Origin: Parcubacteria group bacterium GW2011_GWC2_48_17
GTDB taxonomy: Bacteria > Patescibacteriota > Minisyncoccia > Phycocordibacterales > UBA10002
DNA: 59,296 nt
Assembly: GCA_001003605.1 (NCBI GenBank)
Contig: LCPL01000002.1
Location: 1 to 59,296, forward strand
Direction: 5' to 3'
The notes beneath the pieces were generated by a model that was not told the origin of the DNA, searched no databases, and worked only from the letters and a program-made list of their open reading frames with translations. Below, piece after piece: positions 17,190 through 27,451 of the stretch. A program made the position numbers and the translations under genes. Within the stretch, counting starts at the first letter, position 1, and every line of letters begins with the position of its first letter.

Positions 17190-18722
17190 ATGGTAAGCGA
17201 AGAGATGAAAAAACTCTGTGAGCTTTGCCCTGCCACCGAGGTGGTGGAGGAGCAGGGTCCATATATCGCCGTTGAACACCTTACAGGCCGCTTTGGCGCC
17301 ATGTATGAGAAAGTGCGCTCTCTTGTCGACTACAAGGAATACCACGTCATAAGGAGAAGCGCTATTAAGCGAATTATAAACCGCCAACTCTATCTTGAGC
17401 GAACATCGCCAAACATAGGGATTGCATTGCTCCGCGACCTTGTCAGCAGCGGATACCTTCCCAATAATAAGGTCCCGGAATCCAAGGCGGCCACTCTGCT
17501 TCAGATAATTCGCAAGTGGACCTTTTTTGGAAGAGAAGGCCTCTCAACATCCCTCTCTCTTGATTTCGCAGCAATTGAAATTGAACACTTCTTGTATCCT
17601 GACCCGATTACAGAACTTGTCGCCGACTCCTTCTTTAGGACGGCGGAACCTTTTGTGGTGTATCAGGATTCAGGAATAAAGGACCAATCTCTCATAACAT
17701 ACGCGGCTTGCCGCCGGAGTTTCCTTTCCGAAGACCAAGCTAGTCTACTATACGCGCTTTTGATTCGCGGAATGCCGGAAGTCGCTCTAAATGACAAAAA
17801 CGAAGACGTCCTTTTAGGAATAGTCAAACAAGTCTTCCAAACAATCAAGACGGCTGACAAAATTGCCACTCACCCGCTTGTATGGACAGTTTCGACACGG
17901 CTTAAGAATCACGCGCTTTACCATGCGGTGCTTCTCGAAATCTTCCGCTCTTACGGAAAAGGCGCGGAGCTTGTATTTAATGATGAAGAAAAATTGGCGG
18001 AACTCGTAAGGAGCAGCATCGAAAAAAAACAAAGCCAGCAGAGGAAGACGCTTCGTAAGAGCGGAGAGCGCGCTGTAATATATCTGCTTCTCACAAAAAT
18101 CACCCTCGGCCTTCTGCTCGAGTGGCCATATGAGCAGTTCGTTCTAGGCTCGACTAATTACTTTGCTCTCGGCACCAACGCGCTATTCCATCCAATTCTG
18201 CTATTTCTCATGGTAACTTTCGTCGGAACGGAAAAGAAGGGAGTTAAGCGCGTTACAGACGGAGTGTTTGCAATCGTGCAGGGAAAGGAAATGAAGCGGA
18301 TATTCGTGCGCCCTCCCGGGAGCTCGACGACATTTTTCTTTGTCGCCTGTTTTTACATACTGCTTTTCGCGGCCTCGTTCGGAGCAATTCTGTGGGCGCT
18401 CATAGCGCTTGAGTTCAATATCGTAAGCATCCTCCTTTTCTTCGTATTCCTGACTCTTGTCAGCTATTTCGGTCTCCGCATAAGAAGAAGCGCACGCAGA
18501 TGGGAACCAGACAGAATCAAGCCTAACACCCTAGGACTTATATGGAATCTTTTCGCGTTTCCGATTGTGCACACCGGACGCTGGTTCAGCGTTCGATTCG
18601 CGTCAATCAACATCTTCGTGCTGTTTTTGGACTTTTTGGTTGAGGTTCCGTTCAAAGCATTCTTAGGCATCTTTGACGCGTCTCTTTCGTTCATCAAGGA
18701 GCATCGGGTGGAAACGTACTGA
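17190..18722 (+). CDS. Large membrane protein, unknown function
   Basis: 510 aa with several C-terminal TM segments. Confidence 0.7.
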   Translation: MVSEEMKKLCELCPATEVVEEQGPYIAVEHLTGRFGAMYEKVRSLVDYKEYHVIRRSAIKRIINRQLYLERTSPNIGIALLRDLVSSGYLPNNKVPESKAATLLQIIRKWTFFGREGLSTSLSLDFAAIEIEHFLYPDPITELVADSFFRTAEPFVVYQDSGIKDQSLITYAACRRSFLSEDQASLLYALLIRGMPEVALNDKNEDVLLGIVKQVFQTIKTADKIATHPLVWTVSTRLKNHALYHAVLLEIFRSYGKGAELVFNDEEKLAELVRSSIEKKQSQQRKTLRKSGERAVIYLLLTKITLGLLLEWPYEQFVLGSTNYFALGTNALFHPILLFLMVTFVGTEKKGVKRVTDGVFAIVQGKEMKRIFVRPPGSSTTFFFVACFYILLFAASFGAILWALIALEFNIVSILLFFVFLTLVSYFGLRIRRSARRWEPDRIKPNTLGLIWNLFAFPIVHTGRWFSVRFASINIFVLFLDFLVEVPFKAFLGIFDASLSFIKEHRVETY

Positions 18723-18744
18723 CCTTTGCATAGGAATGCAAAGG

Positions 18745-18865
18745 AATTTCTAATTTCTAATATCTAATTTCTAATCCCAGCCAGCGTCGACCCGCAGGCC
18801 GAAGCTTTGACGCAGGCGGGAGCGACTTCGGCGGGCAGGTAATTCATCTAATTTCTAAAATCGCA
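18745..18865. repeat. 7-bp array (TTTCTAA) interrupted by a GC-rich palindromic repeat
   Basis: AATTTCTAATTTCTAATATCTAATTTCTAAT, then CCCGCAGGCCGAAGCTTTGACGCAGGCGGGAGCGACTTCGGCGGGCAGG, then CATCTAATTTCTAAAAT. Confidence 0.7.
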
Positions 18866-19101
18866 TACCAACGCCTCAAGAGAAAAGTAGTATGATATGC
18901 GCACCAAGATTCTTTCGTGGGATATATGGGATGTGTTGAAATATCTTTTCGCCAATTTCCCACGAATTGGCGAATAGATGAGGCCTGCAGACTTGTTAAG
19001 GCAGATTGAGTCTTTGGCTGTATTGCGCCGCATAGACTTTTAGATTCGAGAATACAAAGCGGCTCACGCACACCCTTTTAGGTTCAAGTTCCAGTCAGTT
19101 T

Positions 19102-20106
19102 TCAGTTATTTTCCAAGCTCTTCAAGACCTTCAGATACATATCTTCCACTATTTTCTTCTGCGCTTTCCCACTTCGGGCGTAGTGGTCGAGCCCGGGAGC
19201 GGCATTGATTTCCAATATCCAAAACTTGCCGGGTTTTTCCGCGAGATTTCCCTCGACCATAAGGTCAACACCGCATAGGCGAAGTCCCATGTCCTTGGTA
19301 AGTTTAATCGCGAGCTTTTTGAATTCAGGGTGCATCCGTTTTACTTCCGCCGCGTCTCCTCCGGTGGAAAGGTTGGCGTTATCCAGCAGAAATATCCGCT
19401 GTCCCCTTTTCGGCACGGAACGCATCGAAAGTCCCTGTTTCCTTAACTTTGGGCGAATACGCCGGTCATCAAGCTTTAGCTGTGTATCTCGACTGGAAAC
19501 GATGAAAGACCTCTGTCTTTTTTGAAGCAAAGAAAAAATGGTCGAGCGGCCGTCACCGGTAACGCTAAGCGGCAGGCGTTCATAGGCGGAGATAATTTCG
19601 TTATCAAGAACAACAATTCTAAAATCCTTTCCAGATATTCTTTGCTGGACAAGCCCGACTCTGTCGTGCTTAAAGACAGTCCGCAGCGCGCGGTAAAATT
19701 CTTTCCTTGAATACACCAGCGAAACATTGCTTCCTTGGCTTCCGCTGTTTGGCTTCACGATGACCGGAAATCCAATCTTTTTCGCGAATCGAAAGGCCGC
19801 AGCAATCATTCTTTTTGAGCCAATAGCCTTTGCCCATTCTTCCGAAAAGAAAGTTTCTCCTCGTACTGTTGGGTACCCAATGCGCTTCATAAAGAAATTC
19901 GCGTAGTCTTTGTCTTTGGCAATTTCAGAAGCGCCGAGAGGATTAAGGTCAAGACTCGAGTAACGGAAATACCGTCTTCGCCCATTTTTGAAATTAATCT
20001 GCCCGACAATCTTCCAGCGCGGTTCAATCACCACGCTCGCTCCCATTCTAGGCGCGATTTTTTGGAGCATAGGACCGAGAATAGGCTGAATATATTTCTT
20101 TTGCAT
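19102..20106 (-). CDS. ATP-grasp enzyme (cyanophycin synthetase / RimK-like)
   Basis: GFPVIVKPNSGSQGSNVSLV, DFRIVVLDNEIISAYERLPLSVTGDGRSTI, WILEINAAPGLDHYA; start moved to the internal ATG to avoid overlap. Confidence 0.8.
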   Translation of the reverse strand: MQKKYIQPILGPMLQKIAPRMGASVVIEPRWKIVGQINFKNGRRRYFRYSSLDLNPLGASEIAKDKDYANFFMKRIGYPTVRGETFFSEEWAKAIGSKRMIAAAFRFAKKIGFPVIVKPNSGSQGSNVSLVYSRKEFYRALRTVFKHDRVGLVQQRISGKDFRIVVLDNEIISAYERLPLSVTGDGRSTIFSLLQKRQRSFIVSSRDTQLKLDDRRIRPKLRKQGLSMRSVPKRGQRIFLLDNANLSTGGDAAEVKRMHPEFKKLAIKLTKDMGLRLCGVDLMVEGNLAEKPGKFWILEINAAPGLDHYARSGKAQKKIVEDMYLKVLKSLENN

Positions 20107-20151
20107 AGATAGTGGGAAAGAATAGACGAAGCGAAGAAAAAAGTATACTAT

Positions 20152-20448
20152 GTGGTCATGCAGGAATTCATAAAGGCCGACATCTTCTTTTTTATAACCA
20201 CTGTTGCTGTCCTGCTCGTAACTGGCGGAATTATCATCGCGCTCTATTATGTCATCAAGATATTGCGGAATGTCCACGATGTAACGGATAGAGTAGAAGA
20301 GGGGACAAAAGCACTATCCGAAGATATCTCGCTTCTCCGCAGTAATCTTAAAAGTAATGGATTTGCATGGAGAAGTTTATTCATGTTTCTCCGAAAATAT
20401 GCTCGCTGGTTCACCCACAAGAAAGGAAGGGCAAAGACGGATGGATAA
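20152..20448 (+). CDS. Small membrane protein
   Basis: One strong TM segment then an amphipathic helix. Confidence 0.6.
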   Translation: MVMQEFIKADIFFFITTVAVLLVTGGIIIALYYVIKILRNVHDVTDRVEEGTKALSEDISLLRSNLKSNGFAWRSLFMFLRKYARWFTHKKGRAKTDG

Positions 20449-20476
20449 TCTGTTTTCGGCATTAATTCTTACTTAT

Positions 20477-20821
20477 ATGAAAGCAAAAACAAAATTGGAA
20501 GTCGTGGCCGGACTTGCCGCCGCGGTTGCCGGGGCATATTACTTCTACTACAGTAAGAGCGCGTATAGGAACCGAGCCATCGCGAAAGCGTGGATGGAGA
20601 AAGCGGAGGATGAAATCATGACGGAGGTGAGGAAGATTAAGAATGCTATGCCGAACGGAAAGGATTTCAAGAACATCGTCGCAGCGGTATCAAGCAAATA
20701 TGAGAGACTTCGCAAACTTGAAAATAGGGAAGTGAAAGCCTTCACCAAAGCTCTTTCTTCGTCATGGACGCGAATTAAGAGAGACCTCGTCAAGGAGAAG
20801 GATGTTTTAAAGAAGAATTAG
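20477..20821 (+). CDS. Small membrane-anchored helical protein
   Basis: MKAKTKLEVVAGLAAAVAGAYYFYYSKSAYRNRAIAKAWMEKAEDEIMTEVRKIK. Confidence 0.6.
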   Translation: MKAKTKLEVVAGLAAAVAGAYYFYYSKSAYRNRAIAKAWMEKAEDEIMTEVRKIKNAMPNGKDFKNIVAAVSSKYERLRKLENREVKAFTKALSSSWTRIKRDLVKEKDVLKKN

Positions 20822-21000
20822 ACGCATACGCATCACTATATTGACAAGAATCATATTCCAGTATATACTGCGTCCATAACTGAATCTCAGGGTTTCGTTT
20901 TTGAGAGCAATTTCTCCTTTAAACGACAAAGGCGAGAGTCTTTTTAACCTTCGAGAACTGGCCACACTTTTACTGTAACGGCTAGAAGGTTGGTGAAGAC

Positions 21001-22242
21001 ATGTATCCACGCCATAACAATCGGCCTGCTTTTGCGGGCAAACATTTTGGGAAGGCCACGCATCAAAGCGGAGGCCGCTTTCAGCATCGTCGTCCGCAAA
21101 GTGGCGGATTCCGAGGAAATTCTCGAGGGAAAGCCGTCGGGCAGTTCAACGATGTCTCGAAATTCGTCAATAGGGCCGTCATCACCGAGCAGGCCGAGCA
21201 TTTTTCTCCTGAACATGAGTTTGCAGATTTCAAGATAGAAACTAGACTCAAACAAAACATCACCGGCAAAGGTTATAAAATACCGACTCCTATTCAGGAC
21301 AGGGCGATTCCGCACGTACTTCACGGCAGAGATATCGTCGGTATAGCGAATACCGGTACGGGAAAGACCGCGGCATTTCTTATTCCGCTCATCAACAAAG
21401 TTCTCCTAAATCAAAGGGAGAATGTTCTTATCGTCGTACCGACCCGCGAACTTGCGATTCAGATAGATGAAGAGCTTAAAGCATTCACCCGCGGTATGAG
21501 GATTTTTTCCGCAGTTTGCGTTGGCGGCGCGAGCATGGGAGCGCAGATACGCGCGCTCCGTTATCAGAACAACTTCGTTATCGGCACGCCGGGACGTCTC
21601 AAGGACCTTATCGAGCAGAAGTACCTGCGTCTTTCGGAGTTTAGGACAGTAGTGCTCGACGAAGCTGACCGCATGCTCGATATGGGTTTCATAAATGACA
21701 TGAAATTTATGATGGCGCTTATGCCTAAAGAAAGACACACGCTGTTCTTTTCGGCAACTATGTCGCGCGACATCGAATCGCTAATCAAAGTATTCTTAAA
21801 GGACCCCGTCAGCATTTCAGTGAAGACAGGAGATACGCCCAAAAGCGTTGACCAGGATATAGTAAAGACGCGTGGACGAAATAAGATTGATGTGCTTCAC
21901 GACCTTCTGTCCGGCGCTGAATTCAAAAAAGTGCTCGTCTTCGGAAGGACCAAACATGGAGTGGAAAAGCTCTCCAAAATTCTCACCGAGCGAGGTTTTA
22001 AAGCGGAATCAATTCACGGGAACAAAAATCTCTCGAAGCGGCGCCAAGCGCTTACGCTCTTCAAGGACAATCATATTCAAGTGCTTGTGGCGACAGATGT
22101 GGCCGCGCGAGGACTCGACATCATTGATGTATCTCACGTCATCAATTATGACCTGCCGGCGACATATGACGACTATGTGCATCGCATCGGACGAACGGGA
22201 CGCGGAAGCAAGAAAGGAAAAGCACTGACTTTTGTAGAATAA
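21001..22242 (+). CDS. DEAD-box RNA helicase with Gly/Arg-rich N-terminus
   Basis: ANTGTGKTAAFLIPL, VLDEADRMLDMGF, FFSATM, HRIGRTGRG. Confidence 0.96.
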   Translation: MYPRHNNRPAFAGKHFGKATHQSGGRFQHRRPQSGGFRGNSRGKAVGQFNDVSKFVNRAVITEQAEHFSPEHEFADFKIETRLKQNITGKGYKIPTPIQDRAIPHVLHGRDIVGIANTGTGKTAAFLIPLINKVLLNQRENVLIVVPTRELAIQIDEELKAFTRGMRIFSAVCVGGASMGAQIRALRYQNNFVIGTPGRLKDLIEQKYLRLSEFRTVVLDEADRMLDMGFINDMKFMMALMPKERHTLFFSATMSRDIESLIKVFLKDPVSISVKTGDTPKSVDQDIVKTRGRNKIDVLHDLLSGAEFKKVLVFGRTKHGVEKLSKILTERGFKAESIHGNKNLSKRRQALTLFKDNHIQVLVATDVAARGLDIIDVSHVINYDLPATYDDYVHRIGRTGRGSKKGKALTFVE

Positions 22243-22354
22243 AGCACGACACTAATAACACGAATTTCCGAACGAATTACAAGAATAAAATAAGAATCTT
22301 AATTCGGCACATTCGCGGCATTCGCTCTTCTATTTGTAGATTCGCATCGAGTAT

Positions 22355-22555
22355 ATGAAAACAAAACACAAACGAAGCAACATATTGACACCATCCCGAA
22401 AAACCTTCAAAAACACCGTCGGAAAGTGGGTGGAAAAAAGGACTCGCACCGAGATTCTTTTCTGTGCGTGTGGCGCTAAATATATCAAAACCCGCAAAGA
22501 GCAAGCAGTGTGTATTCGCTGTATTTACAAGACGTTTCCAGTGAAGATATCCTGA
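22355..22555 (+). CDS. Small zinc-ribbon-like protein
   Basis: ILFCACGAKYIKTRKEQAVCIRCIYKTF. Confidence 0.4.
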   Translation: MKTKHKRSNILTPSRKTFKNTVGKWVEKRTRTEILFCACGAKYIKTRKEQAVCIRCIYKTFPVKIS

Positions 22556-22627
22556 ACTATCAAAAAACGGCGCGGTAATTGTTGCGCCAATTAAAAGGCC
22601 GCGGAAAGAAAGATTGCACCATCACCT

Positions 22628-22657
22628 TATAGGCTAATTCGCGCGAATTAGCCTATA
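22628..22657. promoter_or_regulatory. Perfect palindrome TATAGGCTAATTCGC|GCGAATTAGCCTATA
   Basis: Third full member of the family seen at 13721 and 14105. Confidence 0.8.
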
Positions 22658-22709
22658 GAGGGTGTGTGTATTTGCCGCACAAAGACGTGAATGATGCTAT
22701 CATAGCAAA

Positions 22710-23123
22710 GTGAAGACGCTTAACCGGTTACTCTTAATCTTTATTGGCGCTTTCGTTCTCAACCTCATTTGGGAACACCTTCATTCAGTGCTCTATGCTT
22801 CGTACAAAGGGGAGGCAGTAACCAATTTAATTTTGCTACGCGCCGCGCTGTTTGACGCGGCGGTCATCTCGTTTTTATCGTATCCGTTTCTACGCTCCGA
22901 AGCATTGAGACGAAAGCGCTGGATTCTGTATCTCGCGCTGGTAATTTTCGCCGTTCTGCTCGAAAAATGGGCGCTTATGACAGGCCGCTGGGCCTACACC
23001 GATGCGATGCCGATTATTCCGTTTCTTGATGTCGGGCTTACGCCCGCGATTCAGTTGGGACTCCTGGGATACGTTTCAAAGAGGGTTTCTGACCTCTCGG
23101 AAACCAAGGCAACATTTACTTGA
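22710..23123 (+). CDS. Multi-pass membrane protein, unknown function
   Basis: GTG start; WEHLHSVLYASYKGE...GRWAYTDAMPIIPFLDVGLTPAIQLGLLGY. Confidence 0.7.
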   Translation: MKTLNRLLLIFIGAFVLNLIWEHLHSVLYASYKGEAVTNLILLRAALFDAAVISFLSYPFLRSEALRRKRWILYLALVIFAVLLEKWALMTGRWAYTDAMPIIPFLDVGLTPAIQLGLLGYVSKRVSDLSETKATFT

Positions 23124-26100
23124 GTTCCTTTATTTTCTCCGCGATGAGACTCGGGACGCCATTTCTGGTTGAATAGCGCCCCTTTATAGCGACACAGCGT
23201 TCTAGAGTGAGCAGTTTTTTGGACTCTTCATACACCTTCGGAAACACCACGACCTCAATCGCAGACGATAAGTCCGCCACGCGAAGAAAGGCCATCATGT
23301 CATTCTTTTTTGTGATGATTGGTTTTTGCTCCTCAATAATACCGCCCACAACCGCGATCATGCCATCCTTGAATTCTTCTTTGATTCTCTTTATCGTAAA
23401 CTCGCGTTTTTCAAGAACATCGCGGAATTTGTCGAGCGGGTGTCCGGAGATATATAAACCGAGAAGCTCTTTTTCCCATCGGAGACGCTCTTCAATGGTC
23501 GCTACTGGCGCTGGTTCAAGCGAAAGCCTTGATACCGATTGGCTCTCTCCCAAAAGACCGAATAGGGAATCCTGATTCGCAGGCATGCTCGCGCTTTGCT
23601 TGTTTTGCAGAAGAAGCAATTCGATATTAGAAAGCATCTGGCCCCTCTCTCCCAATTCATCGAGCGCGCCCGCTTTGATAAGAGCTTCTAAAGATTTTTT
23701 ATTCAAATTGCGGTCTTTGACACGTTCCAGGAAATCGGAAAGAGACTTAAAGACTCCTTTGCTTTTTCTCTCCGCGATAATCGCGTGCGATATGCCTTCG
23801 CCGAAGTTCTTTATCGTCATAAGACCGAAGCGGATACAGTCCGAGCGTTCAGCGTTTAGTGAAATAGTCGTAGACTGCGTCGAGCGTTTAGTATCTTCCT
23901 CATTTGGATTTTCCGGATTTTGAATTTGTTTCGGATTTCGGATTTCGGATTTCGGATTTTGTTCCGCCTTCACCACCGTAAAACCCGAATAACTCTCATT
24001 GATTGACGGCGGCAGTACAGGTATATTCATGCGCCTGCACTCGTTTATAATCTCTCCGATTTTTTCCACGTCGCCCGATTCGGCGGTTAGGACGGCGGAC
24101 ATATAAATAGCGGGGAAGTTCGCCTTCATATATGCAGTTTGATAGGCGACCTTTCCATAGCTTGCGGCGTGTGCTTTGTTGAAGCCGTATGCCGCGAAAG
24201 GCTCAATCAACTTCCATAATTTCTCCGCTTTCTCCTTCGCTAGCCCTCCTTTAATAAAGCCGGCTATAAGCTTTTCCTTCTGCGCTTCCATTTCAACTGG
24301 AATCTTTTTTCCCATGGCCTTGCGCAGTTTGTCCACCTCCAGCCAAGAATATCCCCCAAGCTTAATGGCGATGAGAAGCACGTCATCCTGATATGTAATG
24401 ACTCCATAGGAATGAGCGAGAATTTCTCGAAGACGCGGGTCAAAATATTGCACAAGAATCGGATTATGCTTTCGCTCTATGTATTGCGGAATATTTTCCA
24501 TCGGACCGGGGCGGTAAAGAGAAATCATGGCATTGATGTCGTGAATAGACGACGGGCGAAGCTCCTTTAAGTAGCGCGTGATGCCGCCGCCGTTTAGCTG
24601 AAATAGTCCGCCAGTTTCTCCACGCGTCAGCATTTCAAACGTCTTCCTGTCGTCGAGAGCCACGTTTTCAATGTCAATATCCCTGCTTTCAATCCTCTTT
24701 ACGCGCTCTACCGCGTCCGCCAGAATTGAAAGATTCTTAATGCCAAGAAAATCAAACTTAAGAAGTCCAGCGTCTTCGACGGCGTGCATATCATACTGCG
24801 TGATAAGTTTGCCGCCCTTAGGGTCGAGTTGGAGAGGGACAAAATCTGTGAGCGCTGTGGGAGATATAACGACGCCGGCCGCGTGCACGCTGATATGGCG
24901 AGCGCAGCCTTCAATCTTTTTCGCCATATTAATGATTGCCGCCACGCTCTCGTCGCTCTCATAAAGCGATTTGAGCTCTTGCACAAGTTCAATCGCACGG
25001 TCAATGGACATCGGAAAACCCTGCGAACCGAACGGAATGAGCTTGGCGATACGGTCGCCAAGGGAATACTCAAAGCCCATTGCTCGCGCGATGTCGCGAA
25101 CGCTGCCCCTTGCCATCATTGTTCCGAAGGTGCCGATTTGCGCCACCTTATCCTCGCCGTACTTGCGCTTGGCGTACTCAATCATTTCGTCGCGCCGGTT
25201 ATCCGCGAAATCCATATCAATATCGGGGGCGGACGGGCGCTCAGGATTGAGGAAGCGTTCAAACGGCAGTTTGTATAAAAAGGGGTCTACATTCGTAATG
25301 CCGGCAAGGTACGTTACCATTGAGCCGGCAACCGACCCGCGAATTGTCGTGAGAATGCCTTGTTCGTGCGCGAATCGGAGGAGGTCGGCGACAACGAGAA
25401 AGTACGGAGCATATCCTTTGCTCCGTATAACCCCAAGCTCGTATTTCACCCTGCTTTGCAGCTGCGGCGTTTTTGCCATTTTCCTTCGTTCCATGCCGGC
25501 GAGTACCATGCTCTCAAGCTCATCATCATAGCTCTTCCCATCCTTAGTTTTGTAGTCCGGGAATACCCATTTGCCAAGCGTAAGATGAAGAGCGCACATA
25601 TTCGCAACACGCTCCGTGTTTTCAATCGCCTGTGGCAAGTCCTTGAACAATTCATCCATTTTTTCCGGAATGGGAAAAGAAAAATCAGAATCATCGGTCT
25701 TAAAATCCTTTGGTTCTGCTTGGGAATTTATGAGAAGAAGCGTATCGCGCGCCTTTTTTTCTTCTGGAAGCAGATAATAGACCTCTTGCGATGCTAAAAG
25801 CGGAACCGCATGTTTTTCTCCAAGCGCAATGATTTCTTTCATCACTTCATCATGTCCATCAATCTCGCGGTGTCTGCTGATTTCGAAATAGAAACCATCC
25901 TCACCGAAAAGATTTCTATAGTAACGAACGCGCTCAACCACAGTCTCTTCATCATGTATCGAGACTAGACTCCTTATGTCGGAGTCGAATGCCGGCGCAA
26001 TCGCGATAAGTCCCTCCGCGTACTCCTCTAGTAGCTTTCGGTCTATCCGAGGTTTGTAGTAAAAACCCTCCATATGAGCGCGGCTTGAAAGTTTGATAAG

Positions 26101-26403
26101 ATTCCTGTAGCCGGTTTCATTTTTGGCGAGGATAATGAGGCGATGCCTCCTGTTGTCCACTCCAGCCTGTTTGTCCGGAAGAGAGCGGATGGCCATATAG
26201 GCATGCATGCCGATTATTGGCTTTATACCTTCCTTTTTGCACTCTTTGTAGAATTCAAGAGCGCCGTAAAGATTGCCGTTGTCCGTTAGGGCTAGCGAAG
26301 CGCATCCAAGTTTTTTGGCATGCTTTACAAGGTCGGGTATCTTCGGCAAAGCGTTCAGCAAGCTATAATGGCTGTGTACGTTTAGTGGAGTGAACTGTGG
26401 CAT
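23116..26403 (-). CDS. dnaE: DNA polymerase III alpha subunit
   Basis: PHP domain MPQFTPLNVHSHYSLLNALPKIPDLVKHAKKLG; PDIDMDFADNRRDEMIEYAKRKYG. Confidence 0.97.
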   Translation of the reverse strand: MPQFTPLNVHSHYSLLNALPKIPDLVKHAKKLGCASLALTDNGNLYGALEFYKECKKEGIKPIIGMHAYMAIRSLPDKQAGVDNRRHRLIILAKNETGYRNLIKLSSRAHMEGFYYKPRIDRKLLEEYAEGLIAIAPAFDSDIRSLVSIHDEETVVERVRYYRNLFGEDGFYFEISRHREIDGHDEVMKEIIALGEKHAVPLLASQEVYYLLPEEKKARDTLLLINSQAEPKDFKTDDSDFSFPIPEKMDELFKDLPQAIENTERVANMCALHLTLGKWVFPDYKTKDGKSYDDELESMVLAGMERRKMAKTPQLQSRVKYELGVIRSKGYAPYFLVVADLLRFAHEQGILTTIRGSVAGSMVTYLAGITNVDPFLYKLPFERFLNPERPSAPDIDMDFADNRRDEMIEYAKRKYGEDKVAQIGTFGTMMARGSVRDIARAMGFEYSLGDRIAKLIPFGSQGFPMSIDRAIELVQELKSLYESDESVAAIINMAKKIEGCARHISVHAAGVVISPTALTDFVPLQLDPKGGKLITQYDMHAVEDAGLLKFDFLGIKNLSILADAVERVKRIESRDIDIENVALDDRKTFEMLTRGETGGLFQLNGGGITRYLKELRPSSIHDINAMISLYRPGPMENIPQYIERKHNPILVQYFDPRLREILAHSYGVITYQDDVLLIAIKLGGYSWLEVDKLRKAMGKKIPVEMEAQKEKLIAGFIKGGLAKEKAEKLWKLIEPFAAYGFNKAHAASYGKVAYQTAYMKANFPAIYMSAVLTAESGDVEKIGEIINECRRMNIPVLPPSINESYSGFTVVKAEQNPKSEIRNPKQIQNPENPNEEDTKRSTQSTTISLNAERSDCIRFGLMTIKNFGEGISHAIIAERKSKGVFKSLSDFLERVKDRNLNKKSLEALIKAGALDELGERGQMLSNIELLLLQNKQSASMPANQDSLFGLLGESQSVSRLSLEPAPVATIEERLRWEKELLGLYISGHPLDKFRDVLEKREFTIKRIKEEFKDGMIAVVGGIIEEQKPIITKKNDMMAFLRVADLSSAIEVVVFPKVYEESKKLLTLERCVAIKGRYSTRNGVPSLIAEKIKELK
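23929..23956. repeat. Four exact tandem TTTCGGA heptamers inside dnaE
   Basis: Direct reading; encodes QNPKSEIRNPKQIQNPEN on the minus strand. Confidence 0.9.
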
Positions 26404-26414
26404 GGAGTAAGTAT

Positions 26415-26456
26415 AGAGTAGAAAGTAGAAGGTAGAAAGTAGAAGGTAGAGGGTAG
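26415..26456. repeat. Six-unit 7-bp array (ARRGTAG) just upstream of dnaE
   Basis: AGAGTAG AAAGTAG AAGGTAG AAAGTAG AAGGTAG AGGGTAG. Confidence 0.9.
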
Positions 26457-26641
26457 CACGTGGCCAGCACGGTATACTCTTTAGCACAGAAACGATTCTG
26501 CAAGCGGCAGAATAAAGACACAAAGCACAAACCGCACAAAAAGCCAAACAAAGCTACAAACTGCTCAAAACACAAATGTTTGTGGCAGTTTGGCTCTTTG
26601 TGTTTTGTCTGGGTCTTTGTGTACTGTGTTTTGCCATTCCT

Positions 26642-27253
26642 ATGGCTCCTGAGTATATTATCGGTATAGACGAAGTAGGGCGCGGCTCTCTTGCCGGCCC
26701 GCTCTGCGTTGGCGCGTGCCTGGTGCGGCGCAAGAACGCCGCAGGATTTCGGAAAAAACTTCGCGGCATCAAGGATTCAAAACAGCTTTCGCCCCTGAAG
26801 CGGGCGGAGTGGTTTCGTATTGTGAGTGAAGCCGCGAAAAGAAAAGAGTGCGAATGGCGCACGGTTTTTGTAAGCGAGAAAATAATAGATGAGAAAGGAC
26901 TTTCGTTTTGTTTGCGTGAGGCAATAGCCAAAGTTCTTCGGAAACTTCACGCAAAGCCGAGAGCATGCAAAGTGCTTCTCGACGGCGGAATTATGGCGCC
27001 GCGCGCGTTTTTATTTCAGCAAACGATCATCAGAGGAGATGAAAATGTTCCGCTTATTGCCGCGGCGTCCATTATGGCGAAAGTAACACGCGACCGTTAC
27101 ATGGTTCGCCTTGCGAAACGATATCAGGAGTACGGATTCGATTCGCATAAGGGTTATGGCACGAGAAAACACTACGCGGCGCTCCGAAAATATGGGATTT
27201 CAAAAGTACACAGGAAAAGCTTCCTAAAAAAATTTCGAATTTCAAATACCTAA
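26642..27253 (+). CDS. rnhB: Ribonuclease HII
   Basis: YIIGIDEVGRGSLAGPLCVGACL, IKDSKQLSPLKR, HKGYGTRKHYAAL. Confidence 0.96.
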   Translation: MAPEYIIGIDEVGRGSLAGPLCVGACLVRRKNAAGFRKKLRGIKDSKQLSPLKRAEWFRIVSEAAKRKECEWRTVFVSEKIIDEKGLSFCLREAIAKVLRKLHAKPRACKVLLDGGIMAPRAFLFQQTIIRGDENVPLIAAASIMAKVTRDRYMVRLAKRYQEYGFDSHKGYGTRKHYAALRKYGISKVHRKSFLKKFRISNT

Positions 27254-27451
27254 TATCGAAAAATACCAAATATCAAGCAAGCCAAATTTAATTTCTTCAG
27301 GTCTTTTATGAAGTCCCGCCAGAACACCACGCGCTTGTGCGCGGGGTCGTTTACTAAAAAATTTGGATTCCAGACAAACCACTTTTCTGCAGTAGAATAT
27401 CGTGGTGAATTTACAAATCAGGCCGCCCATACGGTGCCGGCCTGTCAGGTT

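Noticed and set aside
26480-26640. Possible tandem duplication or gene around ACACAAA-rich DNA before rnhB
   Set aside because: Low-complexity inverted A-rich/T-rich stretch of the heptad type but too degenerate to phase reliably; the ORFs across it are compositional.
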